Shown: positions 22,414 to 34,014, counted from the stretch's first letter. The stretch is 64,000 nt of DNA from Brasenia schreberi (GCA_036023115.1 JAYKKT010000047.1:1309001-1373000), one strand, 5' to 3'. Numbers and translations are program-made. The notes: generated by a model not told the origin, from the sequence alone.

Positions 22414-25065
22414 ATGGGTGTCTCGTTTTCGATACTTTCGGAGCCGAAGAACGATGGTGGTGGCTGTTGCGGTTCTGAATGCGATTCTTCTAAACCGAGG
22501 CACGATTCTGTTGTGATAAGGTCGATTAGTTTCAAGGGAAACGAGGGCGTGAAAACCGTGCTGAGATCGGTGAGTTTGGATGGAAGAGAGAGCTCCGAAG
22601 CAACCATTCTGAAATCCGTGGGCATGGGGAAGAAGATGATCGTTGAAGGATTGGTGAATTTCCAGAAGAAGGATCCGGATTCCCATTCCTTGGATACCAC
22701 CATCGGTATTCAATGCCAATGTGTCGAAATGGAGGGTTCTAATAACAAGAGAACGGAAAGCGCGGAGGCCGTTTTGAATTCTCCCAAACACGAGGCAGCG
22801 GTGAAATTGCAGAAGGTTTACAGGAGCTTCAGGACGAGGCGGAACTTGGCCGATTGCGCTGTGCTTGTGAATCAACTATGGTTTATATTTTCCTGCATTT
22901 CGCATTAATGGTTTTATGTAGTTGTAGCTGGTTTAGATTCTAGGACGTTTTTGGTGATGTTGATGGACTGTGCCTGGTGTTTTTTTAGGTGGATGGCTCT
23001 AGATTTTGCAACTCTGAAGCTGAATTCCGTGTCGTTCTTCGACATTGATAAGCCGGAGTCTGCAGTTTCTCGGTGGTCTAGAGCGAGGGTCAGAGCAGCA
23101 AAGGTAATTAGGAAATCGCGGGATCAATAAATGTCCATGAAATTTGCATTTAGCTTATTATTTAACAGATTTTGTACATATGGTTTTCAGGTTGGTAAGG
23201 GCCTCTCTAAGGATGAGAGAGCTCAGAAACTGGCTTTGCAGCACTGGCTTGAAGCGGTATGATTGATGTCTGCTGATTCTTCATTTCTCCACTGGAAAAT
23301 GTGCCTTTGTAATTTGTTTTGTTTCTAGTATATATATCTATGGATTTTGATTTGTTGTTCCTTTTCTTTCCCGGGGCATGCCATAGATTGATCCAAGGCA
23401 TCGTTATGGGCACAACCTTCATTTTTACTATGATATGTGGCTAGATTGCGATAGTAAACAACCATTTTTCTACTGGCAAGTCACCCAAATCCGATACTTT
23501 GTGACGTTGAGATTATGGTTGAAAGGTGTTCCAAATTCATAACGGGAAAATTACAGGTTGGATATTGGAGAAGGGAAGGAAATTAATCTTGATGGATGCC
23601 CAAGGTGTAGACTTCAACATCAATGCATCAAATATCTTGGCCCAGTAAGTTGAAATTTTATCTGGCTTGTTTTTCATGCAACCACGAATCTTTGATGGCC
23701 TGGAAAACCCTGCTACATGATCTACACTTGTTGCATGTTTAGAAGAGTTTGACGCGTCTCCCTGATGTTCTTTTTGCTTCTTTTGCCTTACCAGAAAGAA
23801 AGGGAGGTCTACCAAGTGATTGTGAGAGAAGGGAAGTTTGTGTATGAGAAGAGCGGGAAGCTCTTAGACACATCTGAGGGAGAGGAAGGTGCCAAGTGGA
23901 TATTTGTCTTGAGCACATCGAAGGCTTTGTATGTAGGGCAGGTGAATTTCTATATCTTTCTGTGATATTAAGTCCTTTCTTTTTGCATTGAGAATTTTCT
24001 GTGATATTAATCCTTTTATTTTGACCCAACTCTTTAGAAAAAGAAAGGTACATTTCAACATTCAAGCTTTCTTGCTGGAGGTGCTACATCTTCTGCTGGA
24101 AGACTGGTTGTGTTGAAAGGAATACTCAAGGTATACCACCCTAGACACGTATATCTACTAAATCATCTATATGAACCAAATTGGCCTTTGTTCTTTTTTC
24201 TTCATGCACTTTTGTTTAAAACCTTCAATGAGAATGTCTAACTCACATCTTGGTGTTCCAGGCTGTTTGGCCGTACAGTGGGCATTACCGTCCGACGGAA
24301 CAGAATTTTCAGGAATTTGTGAGCTTCCTCGAGCAAAATGGGGTTGACCTCCGTGACGTGAAGGTTTGATGTCGTAGCTGTGCATATGCATTGACTCGTT
24401 GATCTTCATCATCACCTTCCAATAGCAAAAGCTGCATCTTATTTGGTATTTTGTGTTCTCAGAAAAGTCCAGTTGCAGGGGAGGAAGAAATTAGTGAAGA
24501 AGGAAGCCAAGCTCTCCTAAGGAGCATCTCATCTGAATCAGACTTTTCTATGGATGAATCTGAACCACTGGATGAAGAATCAGTAGGCAAAAGTGAAACT
24601 GAAACTACGAAAGGAATCACTCTAGATGAGAGCAGCAACATACTGATGATGGCCAATGGATCTCCTGTAACGAAGAGAACAGGAAGTGACCAAAGGAGCC
24701 GACCAAATGGTACCAATGCTAGTGGCATTACGTCCAATTTGAGAGATGATGAATTAGAAGAAACCCTCGAGGAGCGTTTGCTCTTCCATAAGAGGAACCT
24801 GTTTGATCAAGAGGATGAAAGAGCAGAGATACAAGTCTTGCGAAAAGAGTCCATCCTTCAGAGAATAAATTCAAAGAAGGGAATCCTCTCTTACCAATTA
24901 GGAAAACAGTTATCATGCAAATGGACGACAGGGGCTGGACCTCGTATTGGGTTTGTAAGAGATCACCCATCAGAATTGCAGTTTAGAGCACTGGAGCAAG
25001 TGCACTTGTCCCCAAGATCAACAGCAAATTCTAGGTTTGCTTCATCACCAAGGCCAACGTTATAA
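22414..25065 (+). CDS. IQM-family calmodulin-binding protein (IQM1/IQM2-like)
   Basis: Nine exons: 22414-22880, 22989-23103, 23191-23256, 23387-23475, 23557-23644, 23795-23941, 24038-24130, 24262-24363, 24463-25065. They join in frame to 589 residues. The IQ motif lies at about residues 128-150 ([16 protein letters not shown]), the site that binds calmodulin in this plant family. The conserved IQM core follows: [64 protein letters not shown] and [15 protein letters not shown]. The acidic, Ser-rich tail ends with [26 protein letters not shown] and [10 protein letters not shown]. The start was chosen at MGVSFS, where the family begins; it also fits an N-myristoylation site (inference). The fourth intron uses a GC donor. 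IQM proteins are linked to stress and hormone responses; the exact paralogue is not assigned. Confidence 0.92.
23476..23556 (+). other. GC-AG intron in the IQM gene
   Basis: The reading frame F-F-Y-W-L-D-I is kept only if the exon ends at tactg and the intron begins gcaagt, with acceptor ttacag before gttggat. No GT donor near this point preserves the conserved peptide. The donor gcaagt is the usual extended context of plant GC-AG introns. Confidence 0.85.
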
Positions 25066-26071
25066 TGGCTGAGGGTGAGTTACTGGATATGCCAGCCTGT
25101 TTGATAACGTGGGAATCCCACTGTAGCTCATTCTTTTGTACAAGTAAAACAACACAAGCACAAAGCATTCATTCATTCATTCATTTTTTTTTCTTTTTTA
25201 CCATGTTCGTGTAGGGGGCAACATTTGAGCCCTAATTGTATACAACCGGTTCGATGAAATGTACTCCTTTTGTTGGTTCTTTGAAGATGATATGAATTAG
25301 CTGATAGATGCATGAGTCTAGCAGAAAAAACACTGCTAGCCCCACCCGATTAGGCTCTAGATCCATGTAGATCTGTTCTAGTCTGGATCCAAGAAGAACT
25401 GTCACGAAGAATATTTTTAGTATAGGGGCATTTCAGTCTTTAAATTTCTTTATTATAAATTGGGTTGCCGAGTGTTTTCTTGTGAAAAAAGAAAGGAGAG
25501 AGAAGGGTGTTGCGGCGAAAAAGCAGTCAAACCCCTCTTCCTTCACCATCTCCTAATGTATTCATGATATTTTGTGCAATGTTTTTAAGGAAAATCAACA
25601 CGTATATCACGGAAGACCCTCGAATTTATACAGCAACCCCAGAAGAATCGGTCAACTTTATTGATAAAAATATATGCATTTCAATTTTCAACAACGTAGT
25701 AAATATGGACAGACCGTTCTTTTAGAATATTACATTGAGAATGAGATATACAAAAGGAAGTACCACCAAAGTAGATCCTACCATCCCTGTGACAAAGGTC
25801 TATCGCTAAGTTGTGAGCAGAACTCAGATTAAAAAGAAAAAGATATGCAATCTTAAGTAATCCTTCAAGTTAAGAAATTCAACAAGTAAAATCACCAAAG
25901 AATACCTCCTTTCATATGTACATTTCCTAAAAGATTCTTGAACCCTCCTTAGGCTGCAAAACTGCTTCACCCTCTCAGTTTCTATTGCACAAGTTTATGA
26001 GGCTGTCTCTTACCGATTTATCCAATGAGCCGTAACATACTTTAATCACCATGGCATGGATTTGCTTCCCT
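25066..26071. other. 3' flank of the IQM gene and intergenic
   Basis: The first ~200 bases are probably 3' untranslated region. At 25170-25185 there is a cattcattcatt run. At about 25310-25560 the phrase ggggcatttcagtctttaaa, then ttataaattgggttgc, has the look of a degraded copia-type LTR promoter. I have no second LTR and do not call it. No gene is supported. Confidence 0.35.
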
Positions 26072-27141
26072 TCACAGCTGAGACAATGCATCCCAATTCA
26101 AGCCTTCTTTCGCACAAGCCAAAATCAACATCCCCCAGAATTGAGCAGGTTTTATGTGCAGCATGGTGAATAGAAAAATGGCAGACTTCAACTTGCTGCA
26201 TTTCGCATAAACTTCAATCAGCTGATTGGTTCGCCAGCATTATCACCAAGTTTGATCAGGCGGGCATGAATTCCCTGCCCTAGTCTCAATGCCGTGGATT
26301 TACTACAAGACCTGATCACGCATGAGTAGCCTACTTCTTTCATGAACTCATCATCTACACCGGAGTGCAACATTTGCTGAATGAGATCTAGAGCTTCATT
26401 CGTACTGACATCAATATTGTTATAGCCCTCGACCAAGGCAGTGTAAGCCACTGAGCTCCGCTCTTGCATCTTCTCAAACAACTCGAGAGCCTTTGCCATA
26501 TTTCCACATTTCGCGTACATATCAACAAGCGCAATTATCACATAGTTATCTGATTCACAGCTATCCTTTATGACTTCTTGGTGAACTTCACATCCTTTCT
26601 CAAAATCCAGCATCCTTGTGCAAGATTTTAACACTACTGCATAAGTGAAAACATTGGGTCGCACACCCTCCGCTCTCATCTTATCATACAGCCTCAGAGA
26701 TTCTCCATAACGGCCAAGTCGGAAATAAGACGAAATGATACTAGTCCAAGACACCACGTTTCGCCTAGGTATTTCGTCAAACACTTTTCGCGCTTCCGAC
26801 AAACGACCACAATTCGGGTACATGGTTATGAGGTTGTTGGCAACGAAGCGTCGACCCTATGAAGCTCGGCATGCCGGTGCACTTCAACACCCATCTGCAG
26901 ATGACGCGAGTCTGCGCAGCTCTTGAGAAGGATGCAGTAGAGGCTCGGGTCGGGCGGCTCACCGAGTTCGTACATAAGGCTCAGCAAATCGAGGCTTCCC
27001 TTCATCTCTGTTCGAAGTTCCAGTCGTCCACCGGCGGCAGCACCGGCCCGCTCTTCTTCGCCACCCTGCTGCGAACGAGTCTCGCAGCCGACCAGGCGAA
27101 GATGGACGAAACACGACGCGAATCTGAGCTGCCATGGCCAT
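26072..27141 (-). pseudogene. Frameshifted PPR (PLS-type) protein pseudogene
   Basis: Three frames must be joined to follow one pentatricopeptide protein. The upstream part (about 27005 to 26850) reads LYCILLKSCADSRHLQMG. After a one-base loss near 26845-26850 the frame continues from 26838 as NNLITMYPNCGRLSEARKVF, then NVVSWTSIISSYFRLGRYGE, then VDMYAKCGNMAKALELFEKM. It stops at 26218. Another shift near 26222 restores QLIEVYAKCSKLKSA to a stop at 26072. A further frame at 27141-26960 has a basic, transit-peptide-like start (MAMAAQIRVVFRPSSP), suggesting another shift near 27000-27020. About five or six PPR units remain, well short of a usual PLS protein, and no E or DYW domain follows. PPR proteins act in organelle RNA editing or processing. 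Assembly error at one site cannot be excluded, but three or four make decay more likely. Confidence 0.8.
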
Positions 27142-27778
27142 CCAATAGGTCCAATCTGACGACGGGTGCCGTTGAATTAGGTGCGCACAGAAATTGAGAA
27201 TGCAAACACAAGCAAGCGATTTGCACCATCACTTTTGGATCATGTTTCTGCACCAACTCTTCCCACAAACGTTTATATTTGGAAATACTTGTGCTTAAAC
27301 GGGTCTGACCCATTCCGGATCCAGGAAAATCCAGGTCCCACAATCCATTTGTTGCTTCAACTTCGGATCTGGGTCCTACCAGATCGGGCCTACCATGAAT
27401 ACGATCACACGATTCACACCAAGATCACAACATATGCTAGTTGGATTTTGTGAGTCTTGCCTTTGAAGATTAATGGACCCAGTTCCTTGGCATGTTGTTG
27501 CTATAAATAAGAATTAGGTGTGGTTTGTTTTGGATCAAATCTTACTCGGAGTAAGTAATTATTTGGTATTTCAGTAATATATTCATATTGGGATTAACGG
27601 AAATGGATCAAATTTGGATGCCTGAATCTGGTTTCCCGTTGGAACCTATTTTGCTTATGCTTGCTCAATCTGTTATCATATTAGATCTCAAATTAGACTA
27701 ATATTTCTGTCAAATACATTCACCCTCTTGGGTGGGCCATGAGATCATCACAGCAAAACTACCAAATGGGCACCCGGA
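27142..27778. other. Intergenic, no supported gene
   Basis: Nothing recognisable. AT-rich after 27460. Confidence 0.4.
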
Positions 27779-27905
27779 GCATTAGCTCAATGGCAGCATG
27801 CCTACAGCGCCGTTGCTGCTGGTGGAGAGTTCGACTCCCATAGAGTGCATGTGTGAATGTATGTGTTAGGCTCCAGCCTCTTCTTGTAACCAAAAAAAAG
27901 AAAAA
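27779..27905 (+). mobile_element. tRNA-derived SINE, family A (best copy)
   Basis: A box at gcattagctcaatggcag, B box at ggagagttcgactccca, then gagtgcatgtgtgaatg, tgtgttaggctccagcc, tcttcttgtaacc and an A-rich tail. It is the clearest copy of this family in the window. Confidence 0.8.
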
Positions 27906-27946
27906 CTACCAAATGGCGAAATAAAAAGTTCTATGAAGGAGCACCA

Positions 27947-28052
27947 AGAGCAATAGCTCACCTGCCCAGCGTGGTTGACTCACAAGTTAAAGGTCATGAG
28001 CTCGATACCCATGGCCTGCATCTGGCTTCAGCCTCCCCATTACGCCAAAAAC
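27947..28052 (+). mobile_element. tRNA-derived SINE, family B (best copy)
   Basis: A box at caatagctcacctgccc, then gttgactcacaagttaaag, B box at gtcatgagctcgataccca, then gcatctggcttcagcctccccatta. It sits 45 bp downstream of a family A copy. Confidence 0.75.
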
Positions 28053-29020
28053 AATGTTCTAGTAAGGAGAGAAGCTGTCTCATCTTCAGAATCGGATATT
28101 ATCATATTTGTTTTGTTGGATAGAGTCGGATATTCACGTGGAACCCATTTTCTAAGCATTTTAGTACCAATTTTGATACCGGAATTCATTCTTTGAAAAC
28201 ATAGGACGCAAAAGTACCGAAGAGTTGTATTTGGCAAACGATGTATGGCATGCATCTTGAAACTTCAACATTTCTAAAGCCAAGGTTTTGTGATTCATCA
28301 AACAGCGCACATATAAGGCTGCAAAACGAGATGCACTGCTCGTTGTTCAGCTTGTTGTAAGCAGGTGGTGTTCGCAAGCTTGAACTAGCTCCTATCAGCT
28401 CATATAAGCTTGTGCAGTTGAGATTATAAATGCTATTTACATGTGTATATGTCAGAGAAACATGAGTGATGCATGTGTCCTGGGTCAAGATTTTTTAAAT
28501 ACTTCAAGAGTTCATTAAAAGAGCTAGTTCTTTAGTTAAACGACCACGAGTTCAAAGAAAATGCTACAAAACCAAAAGTTTTTCAAGTATAATAAGTAGT
28601 CTTGTGCTCAGCTCGGTCTTGATTCTGCTCATCTCATATGAAGAAATGAGGCGACAATTGACAGTCTTGGCTTGGTGGCTCCTTCACCAGCCTTAGGCAC
28701 AAGCAATCGTTGCCTTCTCCTGAACTAACATCTAGAATCAATGAGTTAGCGATCTACATCATAAATACAGAACCATATTTAAGAAGGTAGGCTGCTGATA
28801 AACAAGACTTCTATATAAGCACAGACTTTTCTTATGAGTATTAGAAGACTGCAAAATTGTCAATCTAACATTGGGGAACCTTTGCGCTTACAGGGAAAGG
28901 ACCTTTATACCAATTCATATAACTCTGTTGTGGAGAACATCTCAAAGCAATTTAGACTCCAGGCAAACAATAAGTTCTCCAATAAAAGAAGCCGGCTTAC
29001 CTATCAATTTCTGTGTAAAA
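28053..29020. other. 3' flank of the 29-31 kb gene and intergenic
   Basis: No further exon of the minus-strand gene is recognisable here. Short open frames on both strands have no identifiable content. Confidence 0.4.
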
Positions 29021-30960
29021 TCATTTGATCTTCCTCAAACTAGATACAGGTCGGAATGCTGCCACAACTACAGCCAGTTTACAGGTAAAAAACCCAGAGA
29101 CGAATGCAAACAGCTCCTGAGATGTAAAAGCCATACCCATGTTTGCTAAGAAATACTTTGATGCTAAAACCACAATGACCAATGTCAATGACGCAGCAGG
29201 TATGGGTTCCCGAGCTCTTTGCCAAAGTCTCTCGAAGCCAAAAGCGGGACTGTTTGTCTCTGTTGAAGAGGGTGAAGATAGCCTATCCACAGTCCTCTGC
29301 AGATTAAATAGATACAGGAACCCACATATGCCACCTATCAGAAAGATGGATGCAGTTCTGTCAAAAATCGGAAGCACATCACTACTTCCATCACTTGTTA
29401 GTGTTGCAACAGCATAGGTCCCTCCCAAGATAAGCACCAAATCATACAGCAACATTGAGAACTTTAAATCCCCATAATCTCTCATGCCATCTTCCAATAA
29501 AACTCCACTCTTTTGCAGAGGTGTGCTTTGCGGATGAATGTTTGATAAATTGAATAGATCGACAGTGGATAACTCAATCATGTCACATGGTCTTAGTTCA
29601 GCCATGGAAATGTCTGCACCGTCTCCAATGGGGATATCTACGTTCCAAAACTTATAATGCACTCCACTATATGGGCATGTTTTCTCATTTTCAGAGCTCA
29701 ACTTAGATTGTTCCGGAGAAATGACTGCCAAACTTGCAGCTTCTAATCTCCATCTACCTGAACAAAGAATAGATAAGGTAGTCGCACAATACACCACCTT
29801 ACAATAGGCACAGACAGGCATGCACACACACAAAAGATCTTCTTATGTGTCCAAACAAATTTGTATTTCTTACAATATCAACCTGATTTGACCTGCAATG
29901 ACAAAATGGAACTCCACATACGTGCGCACATGAACACCAGCAAACAAATAAGATGATACCAAGTGCTAGTCAGACAAACCTGATTCAACTCCAATCCAGA
30001 GCGCCTCAATTTTGCTTAGTTTAGGTCCTTGAAAGGTGAAGTGATCCACAGAACCTCTCTGGAAGCAAACATAATCAACACCACTAACCTCCTCTGAGTG
30101 GTTTGGATTGATTGACGACATGGATGGTATACGCTGTAATATACAGTCACCATTTTCACCAATCAGACAAATTAATACAGCAGAAGTTGAAACATTGAGA
30201 CCTGAGTTCTGATCAGAACTTGTACACAGCTGAATCGAGTATAATGAAGAGCATTTATCATGTCCAAATCGAGAAAGCAATTCTTCAGAGAAAGGATGAA
30301 TATTCACTTCCGTTGCTGGTAAAAGACGGAGGGGCTGCGCAAAAGTTCTAAAATCTGGAGAAAAGGGACTCTTGTTAGTTCCGCAAACAAAATTGTTGCA
30401 TCGAAACAACTGAAGTGGATATGAAGCTCGCAGGAACATGAAAGACCAAATAACATTACAGCATGTATAGTTAAAAGTGCAAGAAAATGAAACAATTGAG
30501 AAACCAAAGGCCAAGAAAGGCAATAAATAAGCATCTAAAATCAGTAGTCATGACCCATTCATGACCATTATCAAATGGATCAAATAATCCATTGCAGCCG
30601 ATATACACCGATAAATTATAGTCGAGGGGGTAACCGACAAAGTAGACCAACAATAACCGAGTGGAGAAAGTTGCATGCTAGCTAGCTAATTTTCGTAATT
30701 CTCATGCCCGAGATAATAACCAAGTGGAGAAAGTTCAAGAATATGGGTAATCAAGAAGGAAAAGGATTCAATTCAAAACTTGCTGCACCTTGAAACTGAG
30801 ACGTCGACGCCCAAGAATTGGAGATTATGAAACCCGTTCTACCAGTAGTCACATGGTCATTCAGCAATCTCCGTCTCTTCGTACTCTTGCTTCTCAGATT
30901 CTGCCGAAGGTGAAAGGGTTCTTCCACCATCATCGGGCGGTTCAAGCAAACCACTTCCAT
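29021..30960 (-). CDS. Plant membrane protein, unrecognised family (four or five membrane segments)
   Basis: Three exons on the minus strand, 30960-30789, 30354-29980 and 29757-29021, join in frame to 427 residues. An in-frame Met nine codons further upstream (30987) is an alternative start. I do not recognise the family. The first exon is basic (NLRSKSTKRRRLLND), as in organelle-targeted proteins. The middle third (about residues 60-250) is soluble and contains short aromatic and acidic blocks. The last 170 residues hold hydrophobic segments: FSMLLYDLVLILGGTYAVA, ASIFLIGGICGFLYLF, AASLTLVIVVLASKYFLA and FAFVSGFFTCKLAVVVAAF. The tail is basic (SSLRKIK). Splice borders are canonical and phases agree, so the model is sound even though its role is unknown. 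A plastid or other organelle membrane location is inference. Confidence 0.72.
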
Positions 30961-31259
30961 CGTTACAAAAACCAGAAAAGAAAACAAAATAGATCCTAGG
31001 AAGCAACAAAACAGGGTGTGATTATGAAGAGTTGGTTCCTAACGTTCACCCACCAAGACACAAGGGGAGATGGCGTCTACGCATCTTTCGTTTCTCTCGT
31101 CTGAGAGTGGAAGCGATTGAGGATTTTTTTGTTCGAGAGAAAAGATCCATGAGGCAGTGACTGCGCCGACCTTGAGAAAATATCAGCGATGGACGTTCAC
31201 GGGTGATTGATTCCGCGGAAGCTTCTTCCTATCGGCGCTTGCGTAGGGGAAAAGGAACG
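30961..31259 (-). other. 5' flank of the 29-31 kb gene
   Basis: Upstream of the minus-strand start the sequence is mixed in composition, with ctctcgtctgagagtgg near 31095. Untranslated leader and promoter are expected here, but I see no distinct element. Confidence 0.35.
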
Positions 31260-31470
31260 GTAGTTTTCCACTGAAAGATTTAATGGGGAATGGCAATGGG
31301 ACAGGCCGGGAACGGGTCTACCTACCCGACCCGAACAGGGTTGGTAAATTGTGATGTCCATGGACGGGGCTAGGGATCAAAGTCCCCGTTAAACCTGACT
31401 GCCGTTTCCATTCCGGTCCCTGTTCTCATTCCCGCGGGAACCACGAAGGCCCCATCCTCACTCGTATGTG
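31260..31470. repeat. GC-rich dispersed repeat
   Basis: The block runs aatggggaatggcaatggga, then ccgggaacgggtctacc, then a complementary-type half with ttccattccggtccctg and cattcccgcgggaacc. Its two halves are roughly inverted, as in the common plant short repeats of gggaacggg type. It is far more GC-rich than its surroundings. Confidence 0.55.
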
Positions 31471-33621
31471 TTTTTGTGGGGATTTATCAGGAGAAAGTGA
31501 GATAAACAAATATTGAATTTTTATTTTTATTTGAAATCAAAACTTAATTTATGTGAATGTATTCAAATTTGAGCATATTATTATAAATGAACGTGTGAGA
31601 TAATAATAATGAGTTTATAAACGTAAAAAAAGGTGGCATTGTCTCGTATAGTTTGTCTTATTTTCAGATTAACTTTCTAGAATGAATGGAAGGAGTGATC
31701 GAGTTTGCGGTCCTTACTATTCTCATCCCCATTCCCACTTCTCGTTTATGCTTCTCGAATCCATTTCGTTTGGAACAGGTCTATGCATGGAGCATAAGAT
31801 TTTCTCCCCTTGAACGTTCTTATTGGTAATTGATGATGAAAGTATGTACGTGTACTTGTGAGTTGGTTTCAAAAAGATCAATTAAAATATAAATATTAAT
31901 TTATTATGAATTATTTGTGGATCATACGTGCTTTTACTTTGTTTAATAGCTATACTAAAACTAGCATCGAGATCATGGGAGTTAACTTTAGAATATGAAT
32001 TTAATCAATAATAATTTCGAGAATTATGTTGGCGGAACCCATAAAATGTTGACCTTTTGTTTAGATCATACAATCATTTGAATCTAATATTTTATGTAAG
32101 TTTAGATTGAATGTGAATATAGTTTGTACTTATATCCATGCAAAGTATATTCACATGGCATTAATGCGACTTGTCTCGTGATCTTATCTCGTATAAGTGT
32201 GACAGCCACAACTCTCATTTCATATGAGAGCTTATGGTTTGAGCAAGTAAGATATTTATTATGCACTTCTCCATGATTAAAAGTTGTATATCCAACCAAA
32301 GCTTACTGGTTCAAGCAGTTTCGTATTTGTTACTTAGTACAGAATTAGTTCAAGCAGCTTTTGACTTGTCTTGCAACCTTAGTATGGCAGATCCTCTCAA
32401 GGTGCACTTCTGAGTATCGAACTTGTGACCTTGTTTGTTTTTCGTGAAAGCTTGATGGTTTAAGCAGCAGTCTCCTACTGGATGCATGCCTGGAATATCG
32501 AACTCATAACCTTCGACCCGAGGGTTCCAAAGTCAATCCCCGTAGGCAGGGGAACCGCTAGAACATCTTACATGTGCCTTGGAGGCGAATCTCATATGCT
32601 TATGGTTGTGTGATCAGATTCCTTGATGATAATAAACTTTTTTCTTCGAGTCAAAGTTGTCTACATTTGTTTGTCTTTTTTTGTATTTAAAGAAATAATC
32701 AGCTATGTAGGTTTGTTTTTTCTTACACAACAAATTAAAGCATGACAAACACGAGTTAACACGAATTTTTATTAATATATTATGTTGCTTTTCACACAAG
32801 AAAAATCCTTATTAACAACAATGACTCCTTATTATGGACAAGCATTGCTGGGTTTGTCGCACTTTGTATATAAAAAGAAAATATCCATATTATAATGGCT
32901 CCTTATTAATAACAAACAGCAGTTGCTCCATATAAAAAATAAAAGACAGATGGGTCTCCTCGACACCAAATTCAATAACAGGTCAATGAATCAAAATCAA
33001 TCCAACCATAAAAAGAATGAATCAAAATCAATCCAATTACAGAAGCCTTCTCTCCCATTAAGTGTAGAGTCTGAAGTATTTGATGGGGCCGCTCAATAAT
33101 AACTTATCCTTGCTTATGATCGTACTTTATCTTGTTCTGGACTAGCATTAAAATGTGAAAGAAACCCTCTTTCATTTATTTGATGGTGGTGGGGTTGAGG
33201 AGGCGCTGTTAGCTCTTGTTCAGTAATTTGTGAATAACAGTTGAAATCACTCTTCTCGGGGAATCGAACTTGCCATCTGTAAATGGGCATCACATGGCCC
33301 TATCCGTGAGCTAACGCTGTGGTTGCAGAATTCCTCATGATTTATGGCATCCTTTTTGACACTTTTGAGGTCTTTGCTTCGTTGATTGGCAGATACGACC
33401 AATGAAGAACATCAATCTCCTTTCTAAGAGAAATTTCAAGCTAAGAACACAATACCACACACACACACTCAAGAAAAAGAGAAATAAAACCAATCCTTTT
33501 CGTATCCTTAGTTGCTTTGTTGTAAAAGTAAACGACAAACTTATGCTTTGGTGATTTCTTTTCTACACTTGAAGAAGAAACAGACCTTTTCATTGGAAGG
33601 AAAGAGCAGGTGAAGAGGAAG
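31471..33621. other. Intergenic, AT-rich
   Basis: At about 32380-32540 and 33240-33320 the phrases tatcgaacttgtgacc, tatcgaactcataacc and gaatcgaacttgcc are the complement of tRNA-type B boxes, so degraded SINEs on the minus strand are likely. No gene is supported. The last 100 bases are the 3' flank of the small gene that follows. Confidence 0.45.
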
Positions 33622-33973
33622 TCAGGGAGGCGCCATGCAGAAGAAGCTCTTGACGCTCCGGTGCTTAACGACCCTCATGTCGTCTTCTCGTCGAGTTCGG
33701 ACAGGGGAGAACCCGTAGCTGGGAAACGGATCGTCAAGATAAGTCAACTCGAGATCCGGGAAGGCAGACTGGTACCGGCGGTGATGGCTGCCTTGGTGGA
33801 CTCCCGTGCGATTCTCACGCTGTGCGCTGCGGGAAAAGAGTTCATTGTCATTGGCATGGTGGAATCGGGGAACTGGCTGATCGTTGAAGCCGTCAGAGAG
33901 GCTCCGGTACTTCCGCCGGACGTTGTTCCGCTTGATTGCTCGGAATATGTAAGGGATCAAGCCCTCCATTGTC

Positions 33974-33975
<2 letters not shown>
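33622..33975 (-). CDS. Small plant-specific protein starting MEGLIP
   Basis: The frame encodes 117 residues from the first Met, or 115 from the second (33969). I prefer the second, because the N-terminal block MEGLIPYIFRAIKRN resembles a family of short uncharacterised plant proteins that begin in this way. After it come a basic stretch (NVRRKYRSLSDG) and a polar, His- and Arg-rich body with no membrane segment. The tail is SVKSFFCMAPP. There is no intron. A GA/CT run lies directly upstream in the 5' leader. The plus strand of the same DNA is also open for about 120 codons, but has no ATG at its start and no recognisable family. Function is unknown. Confidence 0.75.

Positions 33976-33976
<1 letters not shown>

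Positions 33977-34010
<34 letters not shown>
33977..34010. repeat. (GA)n microsatellite next to a start codon
   Basis: About 16 GA units (CT on the gene strand) immediately 5' of the minus-strand start at 33969-33975. Confidence 0.97.

Positions 34011-34014
<4 letters not shown>

Noticed and set aside
22387..22875. 162-codon minus-strand open frame.
   Set aside because: Shadow of the first IQM exon on the opposite strand.
33610..33978. Plus-strand 122-codon frame as a gene.
   Set aside because: No ATG at its start and no recognisable family; the minus strand carries the MEGLIP-type protein.
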